Origin: Riemerella columbina | GTDB lineage: Bacteria > Bacteroidota > Bacteroidia > Flavobacteriales > Weeksellaceae | Assembly: GCF_030517065.1 (NCBI RefSeq) | Contig: NZ_CP103950.1 | Location: 558,001-622,000 of the forward strand | Direction: 5' to 3' | Length of the DNA: 64,000 nt | Shown: piece by piece, positions 58,030 to 64,000 of the stretch | Position numbering within the stretch: position 1 is the stretch's first letter | How the letters are laid out: the number at the start of each line of letters is the position of its first letter | Made by a program: the position numbers and the translations under genes | Notes under the pieces: generated by a model | The model's input: the letters and a program-made list of their open reading frames with translations, nothing else | Databases searched by the model: none | Told to the model about the DNA's origin: nothing

Positions 58030-59172
58030 ATGAAATACTATCTCATTGCAGGAGAGGCCTCTGGCGATTTGCACGGCAGCAACCTTATGAAAGCCATCAA
58101 ACAAAAAGATCCCAATGCAGAGTTTAGATTTTGGGGCGGCGATTTAATGGCGGCGCAGGGCGGCAGCATCGTTAAGCATTATAGAGATTTAGCCTTTATG
58201 GGCTTTGTAGAAGTGGTGCAGAACCTTGGCACTATTTTGAGAAATATCAAAACCGCCAAGCAAGACGTCAAAGCCTATGCTCCTGATGTTCTCGTTTTGA
58301 TTGATTATCCAGGTTTCAACCTGCGGATTGCGCGCTATGCTAAAGCTTTGGGCATAAAAATCGTGTATTATATTTCGCCACAACTTTGGGCGTGGAAAGA
58401 GGGTAGGGTAAAGACCATCAAAAAATATGTAGATGAGATGCTTGTGATTCTCCCTTTTGAGAAAGATTTTTATAAAAAACACCATATAGAAGCACATTTC
58501 GTGGGACATCCTTTGTTAGATGCCCTTCAGAACCTCCCCGAGGTCAATCCTCAAGAATTTAAGAAAAAGGCAGGCTTAGACCACCGCAAAATCATTGCGC
58601 TGTTGCCAGGTTCCAGAGCGCAGGAGGTCAAAAAAATGTTGGAAGTTATGCGCTCTGTTATTCCGCACTTTCCAGATTATCAATTCGTTATTGCAGGAGC
58701 ACCCAGCCTTTCGCCAGACTTCTATGCGCCTTATATAGATGCCGATGTCCACTTGGTTTCTAACCAAACTTATGATGTGCTCCGCTGTTCCGAGGCGGCA
58801 TTGGTAACCTCTGGCACCGCCACTTTGGAAACCGCCTTGCTCAATATTCCAGAGGTGGTTTGTTACCGTGGCAGCAAAATTTCCTACCTGATTGCCAAGC
58901 GCTTGGTTAAGCACATCAAATATATCTCTTTGGTCAATCTTATTATGGATAAACCTGTGGTAACAGAACTGATTCAAGATGAATTGAATACCTCCAATTT
59001 AGTGCGAGAGCTACACAAAGTTTTACACGACAACCGCCAACAGATTTTAGCCGATTATGTCGAGCTTAAACACCGCCTCGGCGACCACGGCGCCAGCGAA
59101 AAAGCCGCACAAATCATTGTAGCCACCGCTGAAAAACACCAATTTCATCGCTCCAGAGACACCGCAGAATAA
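58030..59172 (+). CDS. lpxB: lipid-A-disaccharide synthase
   Basis: 380 residues, close to the usual length. GT19 glycosyltransferase features: [17 protein letters not shown] near 7-23, [14 protein letters not shown] near 88-101, [17 protein letters not shown] near 114-130, LPGSRAQEV near 193-201 and [12 protein letters not shown] near 255-266. It joins UDP-2,3-diacylglucosamine to 2,3-diacylglucosamine 1-phosphate to make the lipid A disaccharide, a peripheral step on the inner membrane. ruvB follows 37 bases later with its own -7 box. Confidence 0.96.
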   Translation: MKYYLIAGEASGDLHGSNLMKAIKQKDPNAEFRFWGGDLMAAQGGSIVKHYRDLAFMGFVEVVQNLGTILRNIKTAKQDVKAYAPDVLVLIDYPGFNLRIARYAKALGIKIVYYISPQLWAWKEGRVKTIKKYVDEMLVILPFEKDFYKKHHIEAHFVGHPLLDALQNLPEVNPQEFKKKAGLDHRKIIALLPGSRAQEVKKMLEVMRSVIPHFPDYQFVIAGAPSLSPDFYAPYIDADVHLVSNQTYDVLRCSEAALVTSGTATLETALLNIPEVVCYRGSKISYLIAKRLVKHIKYISLVNLIMDKPVVTELIQDELNTSNLVRELHKVLHDNRQQILADYVELKHRLGDHGASEKAAQIIVATAEKHQFHRSRDTAE

Positions 59173-59183
59173 CAAAAAATCCC

Positions 59184-59191
59184 TATCTTTG
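59184..59191 (+). promoter_or_regulatory. -7 box of ruvB
   Basis: TATCTTTG is an exact -7 match that overlaps an in-frame TTG and ends 18 bases before the chosen ATG at 59210. Confidence 0.6.
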
Positions 59192-59209
59192 AACCAAGTT
59201 AATCAGACT

Positions 59210-60232
59210 ATGCCAGATTTTTTACACCCCGATAAGGATCATTTTTCAAAAGAAGAGCTTCTTCAAGAAGAAAAAATTCGTCCGCAGAGTTTTCAGGATT
59301 TTGCAGGGCAGCGGCGTACTTTAGACAATTTAGAAGTCTTTGTGGCAGCCGCCAAAAATAGAGGTGCCGCGCTGGATCACACCTTGTTGCACGGTCCGCC
59401 AGGTTTGGGTAAAACCACCTTAGCCCACATCATCGCTAATGAATTAGGGGTCGGTTTTAAGGTAACCTCGGGACCTGTGTTGGACAAACCAGGGAGCTTG
59501 GCAGGCTTGCTCACCAACTTAGAGGAAAACGATGTTCTTTTCATTGATGAAATCCACCGACTGTCGCCTGTGGTGGAGGAATATCTTTATTCCGCAATGG
59601 AGGATTATAAAATAGACATTATGCTGGAAACGGGGCCCAATGCGCGCTCTGTGCAAATTGGACTCAATCCTTTTACCTTAGTGGGCGCCACCACCAGAAG
59701 CGGAATGCTCACCAAACCGATGCTCGCCAGATTTGGCATCCAGTCTCGGTTAGAATATTACACGGTAGAACTTTTAGGGATGATTGTAGAGCGCAGCGCC
59801 AGAGTTTTGGGCGTTCCCATTGAGGAAGATGCCGCGTTAGAAATCGCCCGCAGGAGCCGTGGTACGCCCAGAATTGCCAATGCATTACTCCGCCGAGTGA
59901 GGGACTTTGCCGAGATTAAAGGCAACGGCACCATCAATATGGCAATTGCGAAATTCGCCCTTAATTCCCTCAATGTAGACGAGTACGGCTTAGATGATAT
60001 GGACAATAAAATTATGCGTGTGATGATTGAGAATTTTAAAGGCAGACCTGTGGGCATCTCTGCTTTAGCCACTTCCATTGGCGAGAATGCCGAAACGCTG
60101 GAAGAGGTCTATGAACCCTTTCTTATCCAAGAAGGTTTTATCATCAGAACGCCCCGTGGTAGGGAGGTTACAGAAAAAGCCTACCGCCACCTAAACCTCA
60201 GCCAACCCAAAAATTTAGGCGAGTTGTTTTAA
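59210..60232 (+). CDS. ruvB: Holliday junction branch migration helicase RuvB
   Basis: 340 residues from the ATG at 59210. An upstream TTG lies in the promoter box and was rejected. Walker [10 protein letters not shown] (62-70), Walker B FIDEIHRL (111-118), sensor 1 GATTRSG and arginine-finger region [12 protein letters not shown] are all in place, with the winged-helix DNA-binding end ([21 protein letters not shown]). It is the hexameric ATPase that drives branch migration with RuvA. ruvA is not in this window. Confidence 0.97.
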   Translation: MPDFLHPDKDHFSKEELLQEEKIRPQSFQDFAGQRRTLDNLEVFVAAAKNRGAALDHTLLHGPPGLGKTTLAHIIANELGVGFKVTSGPVLDKPGSLAGLLTNLEENDVLFIDEIHRLSPVVEEYLYSAMEDYKIDIMLETGPNARSVQIGLNPFTLVGATTRSGMLTKPMLARFGIQSRLEYYTVELLGMIVERSARVLGVPIEEDAALEIARRSRGTPRIANALLRRVRDFAEIKGNGTINMAIAKFALNSLNVDEYGLDDMDNKIMRVMIENFKGRPVGISALATSIGENAETLEEVYEPFLIQEGFIIRTPRGREVTEKAYRHLNLSQPKNLGELF

Positions 60233-60285
60233 CAATGATAGAGCCCAATTTATCTTTTTTAAATGAACTTTAAAACCCCAAAATT

Positions 60286-61152
60286 ATGAAACTATACCCT
60301 ATACAATGTGGAAAATTTAAGTTAGATGGCGGCGCGATGTTTGGCGTAGTCCCTAAATCCATTTGGCAGAAAACCAACCCTGCTGATGAACGCAACCTCA
60401 TTGAACTGGGGATGCGCTCCCTCCTCATCGAAGATGGCAAAAAACTCATCTTGGTAGATTGCGGTTTGGGCGATAAGCAGGACGAGAAATTCTTTGGTCA
60501 CTATTCCCTTTGGGGCGATGATTCTTTGGATAAAAACCTAAAGAAATACGGTTTCGTACGAGAAGATATTACCGATGTCTTTCTAACCCACCTTCATTTT
60601 GACCATTGCGGCGGTGCTATTGAATGGAATGACGACCGCACGGGCTACCGTCCCGCCTTTAAAAATGCAAAATTCTGGACTAATGAAAACCATTGGGACT
60701 GGGCAGTGCATCCCAATCCAAGAGAAAAAGCTTCATTTTTAAAAGAAAACATTTTGCCGATACAAGAGAGTGGGCAATTGGACTTTGTAAATCTACCGAA
60801 AAATGGCAATTATGGTTTCGCGCCAGATTTAAAAATGGACATCATCTTTGTAGATGGCCACACCGAAAAACAGATGCTCCCTGTGCTAAAATATCAAGAT
60901 AAAACCATCGTTTTCGCAGCGGATTTAATCCCTACCGTGGGGCATATTCCGTTGGTTTATGTGATGGGTTATGACACCCGCCCGCTCCTCACAATGGAAG
61001 AAAAAGACAAATTCCTAAAACAATGCGTGGCTAACGATTACCTCCTTTTCTTCGAGCACGATGCCCACCACGAATTAGCGAGTTTAAAGCAAACAGAAAA
61101 AGGCATTAGATTAGACCAAACTTTCAGCTTTAATGAAGTGTTTGGGTATTAG
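60286..61152 (+). CDS. MBL-fold metallo-hydrolase
   Basis: 288 residues, no signal peptide. The metallo-beta-lactamase HxHxDH motif reads HLHFDH (102-107). Further ligands come from the VDGHTEKQMLPV His, the FAADLIPT Asp and the FEHDAHHE His near the C-terminus. The N-terminus (CGKFKLDGGAMFGVVPK) is typical of the lactonase/quorum-quenching-like subgroup, whose physiological substrates are unclear. It lies between ruvB (53 bases) and coaE, and its 3' end overlaps an upstream extension of the coaE frame. Confidence 0.88.
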   Translation: MKLYPIQCGKFKLDGGAMFGVVPKSIWQKTNPADERNLIELGMRSLLIEDGKKLILVDCGLGDKQDEKFFGHYSLWGDDSLDKNLKKYGFVREDITDVFLTHLHFDHCGGAIEWNDDRTGYRPAFKNAKFWTNENHWDWAVHPNPREKASFLKENILPIQESGQLDFVNLPKNGNYGFAPDLKMDIIFVDGHTEKQMLPVLKYQDKTIVFAADLIPTVGHIPLVYVMGYDTRPLLTMEEKDKFLKQCVANDYLLFFEHDAHHELASLKQTEKGIRLDQTFSFNEVFGY

Positions 61153-61195
61153 CACGCCGCACGATAAGGCTTCACTTGATTATGAATTTCAAAGT

Positions 61196-61801
61196 ATGAA
61201 AAAGCAAATAGGCATCACAGGCGGTATTGGTTCAGGGAAAACCACCGTTGCCGAGTGGATAGAACAGATGGGGTATCCAGTGTATAATTCCGATAGCCGA
61301 GCTAAAATTTTAGTCAATACCGACCCTCAACTTAAAGCGAAAATTATCGCCTTATTAGGTGAAAATGCCTACGATGAACAAGGCAACTACAATAGAAAAT
61401 GGGTGGCTACACAGGTTTTTGAAGATACTGCACAACTTGAGAAGCTCAATCAACTGATTCATCCTGCGGTAAGGGAAAATTTTGAGGCTTGGGTGGCTCA
61501 GCAAACGGCACCTTTCATTTTTAAAGAAACCGCTCTGTTATTTGAGTTGGGTTTAGATCGGTTTTGTGATAAAACCATATTGGTTACCGCAGAGCAAAGT
61601 CTCCGCATCAAGCGTGTGATGGATCGGGATAATAAAACTTACCGCGAGGTAGAAGCCATTATCCTCCAACAGATGCCAGAAGCCGAAAAAATTAACCGCG
61701 CCGATTTCGTGATTTATAATAATGGCAGTTTAGAAGATTTACACACCGAAACGGAAGCCACTATCCAAGATTTAGTACAAGATTTAGAAGGCATAGGCTA
61801 A
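61196..61801 (+). CDS. coaE: dephospho-CoA kinase
   Basis: 201 residues from the ATG at 61196, where MKKQIGITGG puts the P-loop GGIGSGKTT at 9-17. The frame opens 63 bases earlier inside the upstream gene, which would be an unlikely extension. NSDSRAKILV, HPAVRENF and the lid region RVMDRDNKTYREVEAII fit the family. It phosphorylates dephospho-CoA in the last step of CoA synthesis. It converges on the DUF6048 gene, and the two 3' ends overlap by 18 bases. Confidence 0.95.
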   Translation: MKKQIGITGGIGSGKTTVAEWIEQMGYPVYNSDSRAKILVNTDPQLKAKIIALLGENAYDEQGNYNRKWVATQVFEDTAQLEKLNQLIHPAVRENFEAWVAQQTAPFIFKETALLFELGLDRFCDKTILVTAEQSLRIKRVMDRDNKTYREVEAIILQQMPEAEKINRADFVIYNNGSLEDLHTETEATIQDLVQDLEGIG

Positions 61802-62443
61802 ACTCCACGATACGCCCATATTAAAGCGTGTGGAACTTTTACCAAATCCTGGGACGATCATCGGAAAGAGTTCATCTTGTTTGGTGGTATAGAATAAATA
61901 GCGAGGCTGCACATTCACATCAATGAAAAAAGAGGTGTTAAATAAAGCAACTCTGCCGCCCAATAAGGCTTCCACCCAATAAGAAGACTGCCCAGACTGC
62001 GGAAATGCCGTAGAATAAACCTGCCCCTCGGCGCCTTTGGTAGGGACAGAAAAATATTCCTGTTGATAGAAACTTCCTGCCAACTTTCCACCGGCATAAA
62101 ATCCATTTTTAGGATTTTCGTGGTCTATGCTCATCATATAAAATGCACCCAATTTCCCGAAATAACCTTTGGCATCGGCTAAATAGGCATTTTTATCATA
62201 ATGAAGTTTAGCAAAACCGCCTTCTATCACAGCATTGAGCCTCTTTTTAATGGTAGAACTGATGAAAAACTGCACTTTTTTCTGTTCCGAAAAGGCAGAA
62301 ACACCAGCACCCAAAACATCAATCCCCACCATAAAATTAGGCTGATAGCGCCAATGGGCTTTCGTGGAATCTATCTGCTGTGCGGCATAAAATCCAAAGA
62401 GGGCGAGGCTAAAAAATAAGGTAAATAGGCGTTTGGTTTTCAT
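61784..62443 (-). CDS. DUF6048 family outer-membrane-like protein
   Basis: 219 residues from the ATG at 62443. A second ATG 18 bases earlier is possible but would weaken the signal peptide MKTKRLFTLFFSLALFGFYAAQ. The mature chain is a string of amphipathic beta strands (FMVGIDVLGAGVSAF, VQFFISSTIKKRLNAVIEGGF, FFIDVNVQPRYLFY, FNMGVSWSLAYAF), suggesting a small barrel. It matches the DUF6048 family of flavobacteria, which lies beside DUF6452 and rlmD as here. Its start lies inside the end of DUF6452 (35 bases overlap), so it is translationally coupled. Confidence 0.82.
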   Translation of the reverse strand: MKTKRLFTLFFSLALFGFYAAQQIDSTKAHWRYQPNFMVGIDVLGAGVSAFSEQKKVQFFISSTIKKRLNAVIEGGFAKLHYDKNAYLADAKGYFGKLGAFYMMSIDHENPKNGFYAGGKLAGSFYQQEYFSVPTKGAEGQVYSTAFPQSGQSSYWVEALLGGRVALFNTSFFIDVNVQPRYLFYTTKQDELFPMIVPGFGKSSTRFNMGVSWSLAYAF

Positions 62444-62897
62444 TGTTGATGGAGGTTGCATTGGTTTCTACATTTTTTACGGCGGCGGCTTGCTGTACGC
62501 TGGCAGAGACTTGCTCATACAAGCGCCTGATGCCACACGCTGGCGATACATATTCTGATTTTGGCGTGTAATGAATCCGTACGACAGCCGTTTTTTCGGA
62601 AGGATTATTGGGTTGAGTTCTGATATAAAGGTCGGTATACGGTTGCTCATCTACACGGAGGGGAACCAGCACAGAGTCAGGTTTTATGGCAGATACAACG
62701 GTTTTAATGGTATCGGCATCGGTCAGCTGTACGCCAATAAGGAGCGTATCGGGCTGGTAGAGTTTATTATTCTCCGTTTTAAACTTGATTTTAAGCCTTG
62801 GCGTACCCAAACCTTTGTCGCAAATATCATCATCACTATTACAAGAGATGAGCGCTATGCTGAGTAGGAGTAGCCATAAATAACGCGTGATAGCCAT
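62409..62897 (-). CDS. DUF6452 family lipoprotein
   Basis: 162 residues. Lipobox ALISC, with Cys at 19. The mature part has CDKGLGTPRLKIKFK (near 26-40), a beta-rich domain with VQLTDADTIKTV and AVVRIHYTP, and a conserved SPACGIRR segment whose Cys may pair with the one near 26. DUF6452 is a Bacteroidetes family of unknown role that regularly follows rlmD. It lies 3 bases after rlmD and overlaps DUF6048 by 35 bases, so all three share one transcript. Confidence 0.84.
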   Translation of the reverse strand: MAITRYLWLLLLSIALISCNSDDDICDKGLGTPRLKIKFKTENNKLYQPDTLLIGVQLTDADTIKTVVSAIKPDSVLVPLRVDEQPYTDLYIRTQPNNPSEKTAVVRIHYTPKSEYVSPACGIRRLYEQVSASVQQAAAVKNVETNATSINNENQTPIYLIF

Positions 62898-62900
62898 AAT

Positions 62901-64000
62901 TTAAGAATTGATTTTGGTGAGGAGTGCAATATTTTCAATATGATGCGTTTGTGGGAACATATCCACAGGAAGGATTTTCTCCACGCGGTATTGATGTTTC
63001 ATCAGAGCTAAATCTCGCGCTTGGGTGGCGGAGTTGCAGCTCACATAAACAATTTTCTCTGGTGCTAATTTTAAAATTTGCTCCACCACTTTGGCGTGCA
63101 TACCATCGCGAGGCGGGTCGGTGATGAGGACATCCGCTTTAGGATGCTGAGCAAGGAATTCATCGGTAAAAATATCCTTCATATCGCCACAATAGAAAGT
63201 GCAGTTGTGGAGCCCGTTATGTTGGGCGTGCTCTTTGGCGGCAGCAATGGCCTCTGGCACAGACTCTATCCCAATTACCTGCTTGGCATTCCTCGCAACA
63301 AATTGCGCAATGGTGCCCGTGCCTGTGTAGAGGTCGTACACCACTTCATCACCTTTTAAATCAGCGAATTCTAAAGTTTTCCTATACAGATTGAGCGCCT
63401 GTTGGTAGTTGGTTTGGAAAAATGATTTAGGCCCGATTTTAAACTCTAAGCCGTCCATTTCTTCCACCAAAAAGCCATCGCCATAATATGGGATAATGTC
63501 TAAATCATAAATAGAATCGTTAGATTTGGGGTTGATGGTATAGACCAAAGTTTTAATCTGTGGGAACTTCTGGAGGAGAAAATCAAACAAGGCTATTCTA
63601 TGCTCGGTTTCCTCTCTGTAGATTTGGAACAGTACCATCCATTCGCCTTTTGAGTTTTGGCGCAGCATCAAAGTTCGCAGGAAACCCTCTTGATTTTTCA
63701 CATCAAAAAAGGCTAAGTTGTGGGCATCAGCGTATTGCTTTACCGCTAATCTGATGTCGTTAGAAGGGGCTTCTTGGAGATAGCATTCTTTAAGATCAAG
63801 GATTTTACTCCACATCCCAGGAATATGAAATCCTAAGGCATTTTTGTGGGTAATGGCTTGGTCTTCGGCAATTTCTTCTGCCGTGAGCCATCGGGCATTG
63901 GAGAATGAAAACTCCATTTTGTTTCGGTAAAAATAAACCTCCTCTGAGCCTAAAATAGGCAGGGTTTCAAAATTTTCTATTCCGCCAATTCTCTTCAAGT
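62901..64000 (-). CDS. rlmD: 23S rRNA (uracil-5-)-methyltransferase, 5' partial
   Basis: The frame runs off the right edge, leaving about the last 365 codons. The first in-frame start-like codon (TTG) is not the real start, because the TRAM domain and the N-terminal Fe-S Cys expected in the family are missing. Seen are the SAM-binding motif VYDLYTGTGTIAQFVA, the DPPRDGMH catalytic motif, and the nucleophile Cys in IVYVSCNSATQARDLALM. SAM-dependent methylation of U1939 in 23S rRNA (RlmD or RumA-like) is the expected activity. The flanking DUF6452-DUF6048 pair matches other flavobacteria. Confidence 0.9.
   Translation of the reverse strand, partial: LKRIGGIENFETLPILGSEEVYFYRNKMEFSFSNARWLTAEEIAEDQAITHKNALGFHIPGMWSKILDLKECYLQEAPSNDIRLAVKQYADAHNLAFFDVKNQEGFLRTLMLRQNSKGEWMVLFQIYREETEHRIALFDFLLQKFPQIKTLVYTINPKSNDSIYDLDIIPYYGDGFLVEEMDGLEFKIGPKSFFQTNYQQALNLYRKTLEFADLKGDEVVYDLYTGTGTIAQFVARNAKQVIGIESVPEAIAAAKEHAQHNGLHNCTFYCGDMKDIFTDEFLAQHPKADVLITDPPRDGMHAKVVEQILKLAPEKIVYVSCNSATQARDLALMKHQYRVEKILPVDMFPQTHHIENIALLTKINS

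Overview
The window looks like chromosome from a flavobacterium of the Weeksellaceae / Chryseobacterium-Riemerella type; the genus cannot be fixed from sequence alone. The grounds are a low-GC genome, genes without clear Shine-Dalgarno sites, many Bacteroidetes-type -7 boxes (TAnnTTTG) a few bases ahead of start codons, SusC/SusD proteins, a type IX secretion sorting domain, and lineage-restricted families (DUF5606, DUF349, DUF2480, DUF4302, DUF4856, DUF6048, DUF6452). No rRNA, tRNA, CRISPR array, transposase or integrase gene was seen.

Layout. 1-3749: an AT-rich copper-handling cassette (a DUF3347 protein cut by the window edge, an HMA-MauE membrane protein, and a multicopper oxidase fused to a CopB-like barrel). 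It ends at a terminator and is followed by nine copies of a 21-bp repeat. 4106-14488: housekeeping genes on both strands (duplicated helical protein, TetA-like MFS pump, TatA, PAP2, CopD-like protein, gapA, pfkA, mtaB, ruvX, def, DUF5606, mazG, aroE). 14567-16387: a DUF349 protein. 16440-30347: ten tightly packed minus-strand genes, read right to left as SusC, SusD, Mx1-type metallohydrolase lipoprotein, DUF4302, an unknown lipoprotein, DUF4856, a T9SS cargo protein, an imelysin-like lipoprotein, an HTTM protein and a FecA-like receptor. 30600-34491: ribD, a YigZ protein, a YugP-like membrane protease, an acetyltransferase and a 58-residue membrane protein. 34661-48659: a complete nuoA-N operon for complex I, with an unrelated outer-membrane-like gene between nuoF and nuoG. 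48785-64000: a lipoprotein, a TonB receptor, tig, an RlpA-like protein, a lipid kinase, a secreted C1 peptidase, DUF937, DUF2480, lpxB, ruvB, a metallo-hydrolase, coaE, DUF6048, DUF6452 and rlmD (cut by the right edge).

The best candidate for a poorly described system is the ten-gene surface operon at 16440-30347. It joins a SusCD importer, three lineage-specific lipoproteins, a surface cargo protein, an imelysin-like protein, an HTTM membrane enzyme and a second TonB receptor. Imelysin and FecA homology points to iron or an iron-bearing ligand, but the substrate is not readable from sequence. Its metallohydrolase lipoprotein has lost the glutamate and second histidine of HExxH, so it is probably a binding protein rather than an enzyme. 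The outer-membrane protein embedded in the nuo operon is the other notable oddity.
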